The position numbers were made by a program, and so were the translations under genes. 64,000 nt of DNA from Bradyrhizobium sp. dw_411 (lineage in GTDB: Bacteria > Pseudomonadota > Alphaproteobacteria > Rhizobiales > Xanthobacteraceae): NCBI RefSeq assembly GCF_018449695.1, contig NZ_JAAVUY010000006.1:355814-419813 (forward strand), read 5' to 3'. How positions within the stretch are numbered: position 1 is the first letter of the stretch; the number at the start of each line of letters is the position of its first letter. The notes under the pieces are model-generated. The model was given only the letters and a program-made list of their open reading frames with translations. It ran no database searches and was not told the origin of the DNA. Below, one piece after another: positions 19,145 to 28,795 of the stretch.

Positions 19145-19379
19145 TTCTCTCTCCTGTCTTCGCGGTCAGCATGGGCGCTGATGATTGCGGAGGCGCAAGG
19201 TATCGAGAAACAAACCCGACACATTCCTCCATGCGTGCGAGATTATACATTGCGCTGACGCGTTGAAACCTTTTCCGCATCGCGGCGTTCGCGTGCTTCA
19301 TCACAACGAAGCGCGCAAAAATATATTATTTATTTATGTTGCTGATGATTGCCGACCCGGATCACATGCGGCGCGAGCG

Positions 19380-20075
19380 CTACACATCAAATCCCGGCGA
19401 TTTCCCCGCCATGCCGTCGAAGGCGTCGAGCAATTTTTCGCGCCACGCATAGACAGCGTCGTTCTCGGCCAGCAGTTTGAACGGGCTGACAACGCGCGCC
19501 CACTGGAATCCGCCGAACACGATGTAGTCCGCATAGTTCGGCTTGGCGCCACCGAGAAAAGGCTGGCTTCGCAGCGTCAGCCGCAGCGGATCGAGCGCGC
19601 GGCGAAAACCTTCGACCGAAGTGTCGCGCGCGGCGGCAAGTTCTTCCAGGGTTTTGCCGAATCGCGCCTCGCGGCTTTGACGGAAATAGGTCGCATCCAT
19701 CGGTTTCAGCAGCGCGGGAATATCCGCCACGATCAACGCCGCCAGAGTGCCTACCGTGACGAGATCGCCCCACCAATTGATCATGCGGCCCATCGCGCGA
19801 CCGCCCTCGCCGCCGAACAGCGACGGCCGGTCCGGATAGCGATCCTCGAGATAATTGGCGATCGCCCAGGAATCGGACACTGAAGTTTCGCCGTCGATCA
19901 GCACCGGGACCTTCTCGGAATTGTGCGGAGCGATCGCCTGCTTTTCAGTGAAGCACCAGGGAATGGTTTCGGCGCCAAGTCCCTTATGCGCCAGCGCCAT
20001 CCGGGTTCGCCAGCAATACGGGCTGAACGGACGCGTTGCGTCGGCGCCGACCAGTTCGAAGAGTTTCAGGGACAT
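19380..20075 (-). CDS. Glutathione S-transferase family protein
   Basis: 231 residues from the ATG at 20075 (MSLKLFELVGADATRPFSPYCWRTRMAL), with an S-P-Y-C element at the thioredoxin-fold active site, EKVPVLIDG and DSWAIANYLEDRYP at the glutathione site, and an alpha-helical C-terminal domain. It belongs to the GST superfamily; the Cys suggests a reductase-type (omega/beta-like) member rather than a conjugating one. Substrate unknown. A longer in-frame start would read into a repeat and is unlikely. Confidence 0.83.
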   Translation of the reverse strand: MSLKLFELVGADATRPFSPYCWRTRMALAHKGLGAETIPWCFTEKQAIAPHNSEKVPVLIDGETSVSDSWAIANYLEDRYPDRPSLFGGEGGRAMGRMINWWGDLVTVGTLAALIVADIPALLKPMDATYFRQSREARFGKTLEELAAARDTSVEGFRRALDPLRLTLRSQPFLGGAKPNYADYIVFGGFQWARVVSPFKLLAENDAVYAWREKLLDAFDGMAGKSPGFDV

Positions 20076-20116
20076 CGATGTGGCCTTCGGCAGTACTGCT
20101 CGCCTCAACTTCGTAT

Positions 20117-20192
20117 CGTCATTGCCGGACTTGATCCGGCAACCCACCCTTCTTCAAGAAGATGGATACGCGGGTCAAGCCCGCGTATGACG
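20117..20192. repeat. Palindromic repeat, family B (GCCGGACTTGATCCGGC type)
   Basis: Two stem-loops back to back: TTGCCGGACTTGATCCGGCAA and ATACGCGGGTCAAGCCCGCGTAT, bounded by CGTCA and TGACG. It separates two GST genes. Other copies are at 29876, 37834 and 55833. Confidence 0.9.
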
Positions 20193-20210
20193 ACCTGTAT
20201 TATCCTCGCT

Positions 20211-20918
20211 CTACTTCACCACCGCCGCGGTCTGGCCGAACAGCAGCTTGCGCTCCTCCTCGGTGCGGATCGAGGGCTGGCCGAAATTCGGGTTGACCTC
20301 CTTGGCGAGCGCGTAGGCGCGCACCGTGGCCGGCCGCTCCCGGATGGTCTCGAGCCAGCGCTTGAGATGCGGGAAGTCGTCGATGTTCTGGCCCTGGTTG
20401 GCGTAGGGCACGACCCACGGATAGCTCGCCATATCGGCGATCGAATAATCGCCGGCGATGAATTCGCGGTCGGAGAGCCGCTTGTTGAGCACGCCGTAAA
20501 GCCGGTTGGTCTCGTTCACATAGCGATCGATCGCGTATGGAATCTTGTCCTGGGCGTAGTTGCGGAAGTGATGGGTCTGGCCGGCCATCGGCCCGAGCCC
20601 GCCCATCTGCCAGAACGTCCATTGCAGCGCGTCGTAGCGGCCGTGCAGATCGGACGGCAGAAATTGGCCGGTCTTCTCGGCGAGATATTGCAGCATCGCG
20701 CCGGACTCGAAAATCGAGATCGGCTTGCCGCCGCCTTTGGGCTCGTGATCGAGCAGCGCGGGAATGCGGTTGTTCGGCGCGATGCTAAGGAACTCCGGCT
20801 TGAACTGATCGCCCTTGCCGATATTGATCGGGAAAATCTTGTACTTCAGCCCGGTCTCTTCCAGAAAGATCGTGATCTTGTGGCCGTTCGGCGTGGTCCA
20901 GTAATACAGATCGATCAT
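20211..20918 (-). CDS. Glutathione S-transferase, YfcG/YghU-like disulfide reductase type
   Basis: 235 residues from the ATG at 20918. The N-terminus IDLYYWTTPNGHKITIFLEE, with its TTPNG active-site loop, NNRIPALLDHEP and FESGAMLQYLAEK are the marks of Nu-class GSTs such as YfcG and YghU, which have disulfide-bond reductase and peroxidase activity with glutathione. The C-terminal helical domain (DYSIADMASYPWVVPYANQGQ) also fits. Likely cytosolic redox enzyme; the physiological substrate is unknown. Confidence 0.88.
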   Translation of the reverse strand: MIDLYYWTTPNGHKITIFLEETGLKYKIFPINIGKGDQFKPEFLSIAPNNRIPALLDHEPKGGGKPISIFESGAMLQYLAEKTGQFLPSDLHGRYDALQWTFWQMGGLGPMAGQTHHFRNYAQDKIPYAIDRYVNETNRLYGVLNKRLSDREFIAGDYSIADMASYPWVVPYANQGQNIDDFPHLKRWLETIRERPATVRAYALAKEVNPNFGQPSIRTEEERKLLFGQTAAVVK

Positions 20919-21057
20919 CGGCGCGTTCCCTAGACGAGAGAATCCATGCATCGCGAAATGGATGCGGATGCATGAACTTTGTCACGCCGCCTCAACGAGT
21001 CAATCGCATCGGCCCTAATAACGGGAAGGTGATGGCAGCCATGCCGGAACGGCGGGC

Positions 21058-21294
21058 TCAGTTCATGCGGCCATGGGCACGCAGCCATTTTTCGCCCTGT
21101 TCCGTGACGATCACGACCATCCCGAAACCCGCGATGGTTTCGCGCGCGACATAACCGCCATCGGCCGCGTCTTCCCAGATCGTCAGCCGCGGGCAGGAGG
21201 TGCGCCAGGTCGCGACCACCTCGGAATAGAGCCGCGGCTCGCGCGCGATCCATTCGATGAAATCGAGCACCAGCGGATCTGCGACCTCGGCCAT
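21058..21294 (-). CDS. Conserved hypothetical protein
   Basis: 78 residues from ATG 21294, with GAGGG eight or nine bases upstream. The sequence (ADPLVLDFIEWIAREPRLYSEVVATW, then ...CPRLTIWEDA) is compact, without signal or membrane segment, and looks like a small cytosolic protein. It is divergent from the LysR gene at 21400, so it may be regulated by it. I do not know a function. Confidence 0.6.
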   Translation of the reverse strand: MAEVADPLVLDFIEWIAREPRLYSEVVATWRTSCPRLTIWEDAADGGYVARETIAGFGMVVIVTEQGEKWLRAHGRMN

Positions 21295-21399
21295 CGGTTG
21301 CGCCCTCATGCGTTGGCTTGCCAAGGCTGTCATGGCCCGGCTTGGACCAGTTTCGCAAACTGAGTTATCTTTGCCTGGCATCAGTTTTCCTGAGGGTAT

Positions 21400-22308
21400 A
21401 TGCGGCGGCTCCTGTTTCTCAACGGCATCCGGGCGTTCGAGGCCACGGCGCGAAGCGGAAGCTTTGCCGGCGCCGGCGCGGAGCTCAACGTGTCGGCCGC
21501 CGCCGTCAGCCGGATGGTGCATCTGCTGGAACAGCGCCTCGGCGTCGCGCTGTTCGAGCGCAAGTCGAACCGGCTGGCGATGACATCGGCCGGCCGCGCC
21601 TATCAGAGCGGGTTGACGCCGATCTTCGACGCGCTGGCCAGTCTGACCGCGCAGGTCACGGCGCCCTCAAGCGTCCGGGTGCTGACCATCGGCGTCGGGC
21701 CAACGTTCGCGATGCGATGGCTGATCCCGCGGCTGGCGGATTTTCAGCGCGAGCAGCCCGATATCGAGGTGCGCATCACCACCGGAGGTGCGGCGGCGCC
21801 GTTCGGCGACGACTGGAGCTGCGGCATCAAGCTCGGCGACGGCGCCTGGCCCGATCTGGTCGCCGAACCCTTGTTCGCCGCCGATCTGTTGCCGGTATGC
21901 GCGCCACGGCTGGCCGCGCAATTGAAACGTCCCGGCGATCTCAGGGGGCCGAGCCTGCTGCGCGTCGCGCATGCCGCTGAAGACTGGCCATTATGGCTGA
22001 AAGCCGCCGGAGCCGGAAGGGTGACGGCGCGCGGACCGGAATTTCAATATTACGGCCAGACCCAGCAGGCCGCCGCCGACGGTCTCGGCGTCGCGATGGG
22101 CATCCGGCCCTATATCGACGACGATCTCGCCGCCGGCCGGCTGATCGCGCCGTTTGCGCTGACGGTGCCGAAGGGCATGCGCTGGTATCTGGTCTATCGC
22201 GATTTTCGCACCGAACAGCGCGACTTCGCCGCGTTCCGGCGCTGGGTCGTCCGCGCCGCCGCGAGCCCGGTCGCGCCCGGCAAATCGGCCGGTAAAGTTA
22301 GCCGGTAA
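21400..22308 (+). CDS. LysR-family regulator, GcvA-like
   Basis: 302 residues. The N-terminal HTH begins LNGIRAFEATARSGSFAGAGAELNVSAAAVSRMVHLLE, close to GcvA-type LysR proteins, followed by the periplasmic-binding-like effector domain (LTIGVGPTFAMRWLIPRL...). A GAGGG site sits just before the ATG. The only divergent neighbour is the 78-residue hypothetical gene. Target and effector are unknown. Confidence 0.88.
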   Translation: MRRLLFLNGIRAFEATARSGSFAGAGAELNVSAAAVSRMVHLLEQRLGVALFERKSNRLAMTSAGRAYQSGLTPIFDALASLTAQVTAPSSVRVLTIGVGPTFAMRWLIPRLADFQREQPDIEVRITTGGAAAPFGDDWSCGIKLGDGAWPDLVAEPLFAADLLPVCAPRLAAQLKRPGDLRGPSLLRVAHAAEDWPLWLKAAGAGRVTARGPEFQYYGQTQQAAADGLGVAMGIRPYIDDDLAAGRLIAPFALTVPKGMRWYLVYRDFRTEQRDFAAFRRWVVRAAASPVAPGKSAGKVSR

Positions 22309-22399
22309 TGAAAATACCCCCGGAGATGTGAACCAGCTCACAGTCGTTTTTGCAGCCGTGTGGTTTTCTCTGGTTCCCGGAATCAGTGGAACCTGCGAC

Positions 22400-22639
22400 A
22401 TGATCTATGATGGCTTTCTCATTATGACGTTCGAGGCCGGAAGAAGCCTTTGGCACGCCAAAATCCGGCGCGCGGATCTGAAACCGGTCATCATCGATGG
22501 CGTATCGTTTCCCGAACTCGAAGTCGGTTTCGCCTGGTCCGATCCCCACGCGGCGATCGAGGATGCCAAGACCCGCATCGACTATCTCAACCAGCGCTGC
22601 GCCAATGTCGATCTGATGCGGGAGACTGCACATGCGTGA
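22400..22639 (+). CDS. Conserved hypothetical protein
   Basis: 79 residues from the ATG at 22400 (MIYDGFLIMTFEAGRSLWHAKIRR), with GTGGAA upstream; a GTG at 22328 would add 24 residues. It looks globular and soluble, with no signal or membrane segment. Its stop overlaps the next gene by eight bases, so the two are probably translationally coupled. Function unknown. Confidence 0.55.
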   Translation: MIYDGFLIMTFEAGRSLWHAKIRRADLKPVIIDGVSFPELEVGFAWSDPHAAIEDAKTRIDYLNQRCANVDLMRETAHA

Positions 22640-22841
22640 ATCCGACGCCAAGCCGTCCGCCGCTGTGCGATCCAACTGCCCGGAATGCGATGCCGGCCTG
22701 AAAGTCCTGAGCATCATTTCGGGGCGGGCCGGATCGGAATACTGGACCATGCGATGCACCAAATGCGGCGGCATTCACCTCGATATCGTCAAGGGTGCGG
22801 CGCCGAATTCTTCCTCGCCGTCTCCATCGCCCGCGGCTTAG
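22632..22841 (+). CDS. Small zinc-ribbon-like protein
   Basis: 69 residues with CPEC and CTKC pairs 25 residues apart, the arrangement of a zinc ribbon, followed by a Ser/Pro-rich tail. It overlaps the preceding gene by eight bases. A partner role in binding nucleic acid or protein is possible. No named family recognised. Confidence 0.55.
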   Translation: MRESDAKPSAAVRSNCPECDAGLKVLSIISGRAGSEYWTMRCTKCGGIHLDIVKGAAPNSSSPSPSPAA

Positions 22842-22854
22842 TTGATCTCCAATT

Positions 22855-22950
22855 CATCCTTCGAGACGCATCGCTTTCGCGATGCTCCTCAGGATGAGGA
22901 CTCACTCCCTCATGGTGAGGAGCCGCGAAGCGGCGTCTCGAACCATGAGC
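22855..22950. repeat. Palindromic repeat, family D (CATCCTTCGAGACGC type)
   Basis: CATCCTTCGAGACGCATCGCTTTCGCGATG-CTCCTCAGGATG followed by CTCATGGTGAGGAGCCGCG...GTCTCGAACCATGAG. Hairpin-forming arms with the motifs GAGACG and GAGGAGC. Other copies are at 56927, 58043 and 63929. It lies between convergent genes. Confidence 0.85.
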
Positions 22951-22974
22951 GCCACAAGACGGCCCAGCTCAACA

Positions 22975-24624
22975 TCACCCTTCAAACGCCTTCGAAATCG
23001 CTGCCTGCGCGTCCTGCTGGATTTGCCGTAAATGCGCTTCGCTGCGGAAACTCTCGGCATAGATCTTGTAGACATCTTCGGTGCCGGACGGCCGCGCGGC
23101 GAACCAGCCGCTGTCGGTCGAGACCTTGATGCCGCCGAACGCCTGACCGTTGCCGGGCGCTGATGTCACCGCCGCACGCACCGGCTCACCCGCCAACTCT
23201 TTCATCCCGAGCTTCTCGCCGGTGAGCGCCTTCAGCAAATTCTTCTGCGCGGACGACGCCGGCGCATCGATCCGCTCATAATAGGGCACGCCCAACTCGT
23301 CGGTCAGCTCAGTGAAGAGCTGGCTCGGATCGAGCTTCGTGCGCGCAGTCATCTCAGCCGCCAGCAGGCCGAGAATCAGACCGTCCTTGTCGGTGGTCCA
23401 CACCGTGCCGTCCTTGCGCAGGAACGAAGCGCCGGCGCTCTCCTCGCCTGCGAATCCGAACCCGCCGCCGATCAGGCCGTCGACGAACCATTTGAATCCC
23501 ACGGGCGTCTCGACCAGATCGCGGCCGAGTTTCTTCGCGACGCGATCGATGATCGCGCTGGAAACGATGGTCTTGCCGACCGCGCTGCTCTTGCTCCATT
23601 GCGGACGGTGCGCGAACAGATAGGCGATCGCCGCGGCCAGATAATGATTGGGATTCATCAGGCCTTTGGAGCGCGTCACGATCCCGTGCCGGTCGGCATC
23701 GGTGTCGTTGGCAAAGGCGACGTCGAACCGGTCGCGCATTCCGATCAGCCGCGCCATCGCATAGGGCGATGAGCAATCCATCCGGATCTTGCCGTCCCAA
23801 TCGACAGTCATGAAACGGAATGTCGGATCGACCGCGTCGCTGATGATGGTCGCGTCGAGGCCATAGCGCTCGATGATCGGCTGCCAGTAGCGAACCGCAG
23901 CTCCCCCTAGGGGATCAATGCCGATTTTGACGCCCGCGCTCTTGATCGCCTCCATGTCGACCACATCAGCCAGATCGGCGACATAAGGCCCGATGAAATC
24001 GTAGCGATGCACGCAGGACGCTTTGCGCGCGCGGTCATAGGGCATGCGTTTGACACCGCGCAGCCCGTCTTCGAGGTAGCCATTGGCGGCGCGCTCGATC
24101 CCCGACGTGATGTCGGTATCCGCCGGGCCGCCATTGGGCGGATTATATTTGAAGCCGCCATCCTCGGGCGGATTGTGCGACGGCGTGATCACGACGCCAT
24201 CGGCATGGCCGTGCTCGCGGCCTTTATTGTAGGTCAGGATCGCATGCGAAATCACCGGCGTCGGCGTGTAGCCGTCGTGCTGGTCGATCATCACCTCGAC
24301 GCCGTTGGCGGCAAATACCTCAAGCGCGCTCGCGACCGCCGGCTCCGCCAGTGCATGGGTGTCGATTCCGATGAACAGCGGTCCGGAAAGACCGACCTTG
24401 TGCCGGTGATCGCACAGCGCCTGGCTGATCGCGACGATATGTGCCTCGTTGAACGCATTATTGAGCGCGGAGCCGCGATGCCCCGAGGTGCCGAACGCGA
24501 CCCGCTGCGCCGGTATCGCCGGATCCGGCTGGCCGGCAAAATAAGCCGTCACCAATCGCGGAATATTCGCCAGCATGGCGGGATCGGCGGGCTTGCCGGC
24601 GCTCGGATTGATTTTGGCGGACAC
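22975..24624 (-). CDS. pgm: Phosphoglucomutase (alpha-D-glucose phosphate specific)
   Basis: 549 residues, the usual length for bacterial Pgm, which interconverts glucose 1- and 6-phosphate. The phosphoserine loop [11 protein letters not shown] (Ser149), the metal-binding DTDADRHG and the C-terminal sugar-phosphate loop ARPSGTED are all present. It feeds glycogen, trehalose and cell-surface polysaccharide synthesis. No glycogen genes are next to it in this window; it is bounded by repeats on both sides. Confidence 0.96.
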   Translation of the reverse strand: MSAKINPSAGKPADPAMLANIPRLVTAYFAGQPDPAIPAQRVAFGTSGHRGSALNNAFNEAHIVAISQALCDHRHKVGLSGPLFIGIDTHALAEPAVASALEVFAANGVEVMIDQHDGYTPTPVISHAILTYNKGREHGHADGVVITPSHNPPEDGGFKYNPPNGGPADTDITSGIERAANGYLEDGLRGVKRMPYDRARKASCVHRYDFIGPYVADLADVVDMEAIKSAGVKIGIDPLGGAAVRYWQPIIERYGLDATIISDAVDPTFRFMTVDWDGKIRMDCSSPYAMARLIGMRDRFDVAFANDTDADRHGIVTRSKGLMNPNHYLAAAIAYLFAHRPQWSKSSAVGKTIVSSAIIDRVAKKLGRDLVETPVGFKWFVDGLIGGGFGFAGEESAGASFLRKDGTVWTTDKDGLILGLLAAEMTARTKLDPSQLFTELTDELGVPYYERIDAPASSAQKNLLKALTGEKLGMKELAGEPVRAAVTSAPGNGQAFGGIKVSTDSGWFAARPSGTEDVYKIYAESFRSEAHLRQIQQDAQAAISKAFEG

Positions 24625-24712
24625 GGGGATTCCTTCATGCGTCAGAAACGATCCGGCGCGGCATTGTAGATAGGTTTTGTAAGGCAGAACAAGGGAGGCT
24701 CAAGCCTCTTGC

Positions 24713-24818
24713 CGTCATTCCGGGATGGTGCGTTAGCACCAGACCACAGATGCACAATTGTGCATCGGGGAATCTCGAGATTCCGGGTTCGATGCTTCGC
24801 ATCGCCCCGGAATGACGA
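24713..24818. repeat. Palindromic repeat, family C (CATTCCGGGATGG type)
   Basis: Starts CGTCATTCCGGGATGGTGCG and ends CGCCCCGGAATGACG. Inner arms GAATCTCGAGATTC and TGCACAATTGTGCA are perfect palindromes. A second copy is at 57645. It fills most of the 332-base space between pgm and uvrB; the rest holds nothing recognisable. Confidence 0.9.
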
Positions 24819-24956
24819 ACTCATCGTCCTTCGAAACAACGTCCCTTACTGACCTCTGCTGACAAGCAACGCAGCTCCTCACAGCGGGTTCCGAGCGCGG
24901 CACCTTCAAAGTTCTTTACCCTTTTCTATCCCCCTGACTCATCCCATATTCCCGAT

Positions 24957-27900
24957 ATGGCGAAGAACCCCGACACTCCGAAAAAACCCGCAAAATCCCC
25001 AAAGCCGAAGACGCCGAATTCGAAGGCATCGCGGCCGGATGTGCAGCCGATCGGGCCGGCGCTGGCGGAACTGCTCAATCCCGCGATCAATCGCGGCGAA
25101 AGCGGGCTGGGCTCATCGACCGGATTGCAGCCGCCGCCGGATAATTCCTGGGACCGCCGGGCCAATGGCGAAGCCGCCGCGCACCGCGCAAGGGCGTCGA
25201 CCCCGAAAAATTTCCCGCAAAGCGCCGCGGACCCCTATCCGATGCCACTGCGGCAAAATCCGCAGCCGGCGGGTGCACGGTCAAAGGCAAAATCTTCTTC
25301 CTCCCCTCCTCCCGCGCGCGAAGCGCGTGGCGGGGAGGGGTCGGGGGTGGGGGGTGCGTCAGCAAACTCGCCGTCGACAGCGGAGCGAATTGATAGACCC
25401 CCCACCCCCGACCCCTCCCCGCCGCTTCGCGGAGGGAGGGGGGAAGAAAGCCGCGGCGCGGGCGGAGCAGAAAGCCGCGGAGGGAGCGGAGAGCAAAAAA
25501 CCGGCTTCGGCGAATCCCCGCAGCGGGAATTTGCGCCGGCGAATTACAACACCGCCGCGACCATCCCCACGCTCGATCCCGAACTGGCAAAGCAATTCGG
25601 CTTCACCACCGAAGAGGAAGACGCCGCCGCGCTGGCGCGGCCGCCGCGCAACAAGATGGAGGCGCTCGGTGTCGCCGCGACCGCCGATGCGTTGGAAAGC
25701 CTGATCCGCGAGGGACGTCCCGAATTCAAGGGCGACGACGGCCAGGTGAAGATCTGGACACCACACCGCCCGCCGCGCCCGGAGAAATCCGAAGGCGGCG
25801 TGGAATTCGTCATCAAGTCCGAATATGAGCCGAAGGGCGACCAGCCCGTCGCGATCAAGGAACTGGTCGAGGGCATCAAGCGCAACGACCGCACCCAGGT
25901 GCTGCTCGGCGTCACCGGCTCCGGCAAGACCTACACCATGGCCAAGGTGATCGAAGCGACGCAACGCCCCGCCATCATCCTGGCGCCGAACAAGACGCTG
26001 GCGGCGCAGCTCTATGGCGAGTTCAAGAGCTTCTTCCCCGACAATGCCGTCGAATATTTCGTCAGCTATTACGACTACTACCAGCCCGAGGCCTATGTGC
26101 CGCGGACCGACACCTACATCGAAAAAGACTCTTCCATCAACGAGCAGATCGACCGCATGCGCCATTCGGCGACGCGGGCGCTGCTCGAACGCGACGACGT
26201 CATCATCGTCGCCTCGGTGTCGTGCATCTACGGTATCGGCTCGGTCGAAACCTACACCGCGATGACCTTCGCGCTGAAGAAGAACGAGCGCATCGACCAG
26301 CGGCAATTGATCGCCGATCTCGTGGCGTTGCAATACAAGCGCACCCAGGCCGATTTCACCCGCGGCACGTTTCGCGTGCGCGGTGACGTCATCGACATCT
26401 TCCCGGCCCACTATGAAGACCGCGCCTGGCGCGTGAACCTGTTCGGCGACACCGTCGAGAATATCGAGGAGTTCGATCCGCTCACCGGCCACAAGCAGGA
26501 CGAGCTCGAATTCATCAAGATCTACGCCAACTCGCATTATGTGACGCCGCGGCCGACGCTGGTGCAGGCGATCAAGTCGATCAAATCGGAATTGAAGCTG
26601 CGGCTGGATGAGCTCAACGATCAGGGCCGCCTGCTGGAAGCGCAGCGGCTGGAGCAGCGCACCACCTTCGATCTCGAAATGATGGAAGCCACGGGGTCCT
26701 GCGCCGGCATCGAAAACTATTCGCGCTACCTGACCGGACGCCGGCCCGGCGAACCGCCGCCGACGCTGTTCGAGTACGTCCCCGACAACGCGCTGGTGTT
26801 CGCCGACGAGAGTCACGTCACGGTCCCCCAAATCGGCGGCATGTTCAAAGGCGACTTCCGCCGCAAGGCGACGCTGGCCGAATACGGCTTTCGCCTGCCC
26901 TCCTGCATGGACAACCGACCGCTGCGCTTCGAGGAATGGGACATGATGCGCCCGCAATCGGTCGCAGTCTCCGCCACGCCAAGCGCATGGGAGCTGAACG
27001 AGAGCGGCGGCGTGTTTGTCGAACAGGTGATCCGCCCCACCGGCCTGATCGACCCGCCGGTCGATATCCGCCCGGCGCGCACGCAGGTCGACGATCTCGT
27101 CGGCGAGGTCCGCGCCACCGCGCAGGCCGGCTATCGCAGCCTGATCACAGTGCTGACCAAGCGCATGGCGGAAGACCTCACCGAATATCTGCACGAACAG
27201 GGCATTCGCGTGCGCTACATGCACAGCGATATCGACACCATCGAGCGCATCGAGATCATCCGGGATTTGCGGCTTGGCGCGTTCGACGCGCTGGTCGGCA
27301 TCAACCTGTTGCGCGAAGGCCTCGACATTCCCGAATGCGCGCTGGTCGCGATCCTCGATGCCGACAAGGAAGGCTTTCTGCGTAGCGAAACCTCGCTGAT
27401 CCAGACCATCGGCCGCGCCGCGCGCAATGTCGACGGCCGGGTGATTCTGTATGCCGATGCGATCACTGGCTCGATGGAGCGCGCGATCGCCGAGACCGAC
27501 CGCCGCCGCGAGAAGCAGGTCGAATACAACACCGCCAACAACATCACGCCGGAGAGCATCAAGAAATCCATCGGCGACATCATGAACAGCGTCTATGAGC
27601 GCGACCATGTGCTGGTGGAAATCGGCGACGGCGGCATGGCCGACGATGTCATCAGCATCGGACATAATTTCGAAACCGTGCTGGCCGATCTCGAAACCAG
27701 GATGCGCGAAGCCGCCGCCGATCTGAACTTCGAGGAAGCCGCCCGCCTGCGCGACGAAGTCAAACGCCTGCGCGCCACCGAATTGGCCGTGGTCGACGAC
27801 CCCACCGCCAAGCAGCGCACCGTGCAAGGCAAAGCCGGTGCCTATGCCGGCGCGAAGAAATATGGCGAAGCCGCGAATTTGCCGGCCAGCGCGATGAAGA

Positions 27901-28229
27901 AACGCGGCGGTGCTTCGCGTGGCGGAGCGTCAGCGCGCGCCAGTGCCTCTTCTCCCTCCCCCCTTGCGGGGGAGGGTCGGGATGGGGGCGCAACGAGTCC
28001 CGGCCCATCCAAAGTCCACAAACCCCATCTCGACGAAATGCACGGCCCGGAATCCCTGCCCTTCCGCCCCGGCCGCGCCCCCACGCGCAAACCCGCGCCC
28101 GAGCCCACCAGCCCCGGCAGCAAAATCTTCCAGCCCACCGACTCGCGCCAGTCCGGCCCCGAATTCGGCCCGAGCCCGCGCTCCTCCGGCGGCGCGCCGG
28201 GACATCGGGGCGGATGGAAGAAGCGGTAG
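24957..28229 (+). CDS. uvrB: UvrB, excinuclease subunit B, with long extensions
   Basis: 1090 residues against about 670-720 for a typical UvrB. The conserved protein begins near residue 284 ([20 protein letters not shown]) and shows Walker A GVTGSGKT (about 318), the beta-hairpin [12 protein letters not shown] that holds damaged DNA, the helicase motifs to [13 protein letters not shown] and RAARNVDG, and a C-terminal UVR motif ([15 protein letters not shown]). Before it lies a ~280-residue Lys/Pro/Ser-rich, disordered-looking region; behind it, a ~130-residue Pro/Gly/Ser-rich tail. Both extensions contain translated palindromic repeats (residues about 113-164 and 997-1011). UvrB verifies lesions handed over by UvrA and recruits UvrC. 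Confidence 0.96.
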   Translation: MAKNPDTPKKPAKSPKPKTPNSKASRPDVQPIGPALAELLNPAINRGESGLGSSTGLQPPPDNSWDRRANGEAAAHRARASTPKNFPQSAADPYPMPLRQNPQPAGARSKAKSSSSPPPAREARGGEGSGVGGASANSPSTAERIDRPPTPDPSPPLRGGRGEESRGAGGAESRGGSGEQKTGFGESPQREFAPANYNTAATIPTLDPELAKQFGFTTEEEDAAALARPPRNKMEALGVAATADALESLIREGRPEFKGDDGQVKIWTPHRPPRPEKSEGGVEFVIKSEYEPKGDQPVAIKELVEGIKRNDRTQVLLGVTGSGKTYTMAKVIEATQRPAIILAPNKTLAAQLYGEFKSFFPDNAVEYFVSYYDYYQPEAYVPRTDTYIEKDSSINEQIDRMRHSATRALLERDDVIIVASVSCIYGIGSVETYTAMTFALKKNERIDQRQLIADLVALQYKRTQADFTRGTFRVRGDVIDIFPAHYEDRAWRVNLFGDTVENIEEFDPLTGHKQDELEFIKIYANSHYVTPRPTLVQAIKSIKSELKLRLDELNDQGRLLEAQRLEQRTTFDLEMMEATGSCAGIENYSRYLTGRRPGEPPPTLFEYVPDNALVFADESHVTVPQIGGMFKGDFRRKATLAEYGFRLPSCMDNRPLRFEEWDMMRPQSVAVSATPSAWELNESGGVFVEQVIRPTGLIDPPVDIRPARTQVDDLVGEVRATAQAGYRSLITVLTKRMAEDLTEYLHEQGIRVRYMHSDIDTIERIEIIRDLRLGAFDALVGINLLREGLDIPECALVAILDADKEGFLRSETSLIQTIGRAARNVDGRVILYADAITGSMERAIAETDRRREKQVEYNTANNITPESIKKSIGDIMNSVYERDHVLVEIGDGGMADDVISIGHNFETVLADLETRMREAAADLNFEEAARLRDEVKRLRATELAVVDDPTAKQRTVQGKAGAYAGAKKYGEAANLPASAMKKRGGASRGGASARASASSPSPLAGEGRDGGATSPGPSKVHKPHLDEMHGPESLPFRPGRAPTRKPAPEPTSPGSKIFQPTDSRQSGPEFGPSPRSSGGAPGHRGGWKKR
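25294..25449. repeat. Family E-like palindrome inside uvrB (N-terminal extension)
   Basis: Left part TCTTCCTCCCCTCCTCCCGC...GGGGAGGGGTCGG...GGGGGG pairs with the right part CCCCCCACCCCCGACCCCTCC...GGAGGGAGGGGGGAAGA. It spans about 156 bases, a multiple of three, and stays open in the uvrB frame. It encodes Pro/Gly/Arg-rich residues 113-164 ([12 protein letters not shown] ... [15 protein letters not shown]). Confidence 0.85.
27947..27988. repeat. Partial family E-like element inside uvrB (C-terminal extension)
   Basis: CCTCTTCTCCCTCCCCCCTTGCGGGGGAGGGTCGGGATGGGGG is one arm of the same repeat type, with an inner hairpin CCCCCTTGCGGGGG. It encodes residues about 997-1011 ([13 protein letters not shown]) in the UvrB tail. 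Confidence 0.75.
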
Positions 28230-28267
28230 CGGCCGCAACGCGGCAGCCCAAAATATCCAATGCAAAA

Positions 28268-28297
28268 CACCTCTCTCCGCATGCGCGGAAAGAGGTG
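28268..28297 (-). terminator. Strong hairpin terminator between uvrB and the SEC-C gene
   Basis: CACCTCTCTCCGC pairs with GCGGAAAGAGGTG: twelve base pairs with one mismatch and loop ATGC. On the minus strand it is followed by TTTT, so it can terminate the SEC-C gene that ends at 28309. It also stands 38 bases after the uvrB stop and may work in both directions. Confidence 0.7.
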
Positions 28298-28308
28298 CTT
28301 ACGCTCAG

Positions 28309-28574
28309 TCATTGCTGACCGATTGCTACTCCCTGAAAGTAGTCGTTGCGGTTCGACCCGTCATAGACGCCCGATTTCAGGCAACAGGCTTTGAAACCTG
28401 TAGCCCGAGCCACATGGGCACAGGTCGTTGCGACCGAGTTTTTCGAGCAACTCAACGTCGCCATGGACGAAACGCCGCCCGCGTTTGACATGGGTTTCTG
28501 AAGGGTATGACTTCCGCCGCTTACGCGTAATGCTGAAAGCTGGGGAGGTTTTCGAGATTGCGATATTTGCGCAT
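28309..28574 (-). pseudogene. SEC-C motif small protein with two +1 frame disruptions
   Basis: A GGAGG site six bases before ATG 28574 opens [13 protein letters not shown], which hits a stop four codons later. Skipping one base at TTTC (28538-28535) restores [18 protein letters not shown]...[19 protein letters not shown]. Skipping one base at a second TTTC (28396-28393) restores [14 protein letters not shown]... to the stop at 28309. The joined 87-residue product has a complete SEC-C metal-binding motif, C-x-C-x8-C-C, which the second break splits exactly in two. SEC-C domains occur at the end of SecA and in small stand-alone proteins. Ribosome site and terminator are intact. It may be a pseudogene, an assembly error, or a case of programmed +1 frameshifting. 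Confidence 0.72.
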
Positions 28575-28795
28575 GACACACCTCCGTCAATAGAGACACG
28601 GCCTTTTGCCGCGCCGCGTTGCTATCACTTATGTGGCGAACCGCAAACTCATTTGGATAGCAATTGCTTTCGACATTACGCGCCGAGGAATGACAAAAAA
28701 TGGAAAATTCTTTTTTGGCATCAACGTGATTCCACCTGTCCAGTTGGACGCGCGGAAATAAACTCCTTCGCGTTTCCACCCAAATCAATTCAGAA

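Noticed and set aside
25359..27827. An 822-codon open frame antisense to uvrB
   Set aside because: Same reason: it mirrors uvrB with Arg/Asp/Gly-rich noise, while the sense strand keeps all UvrB motifs.
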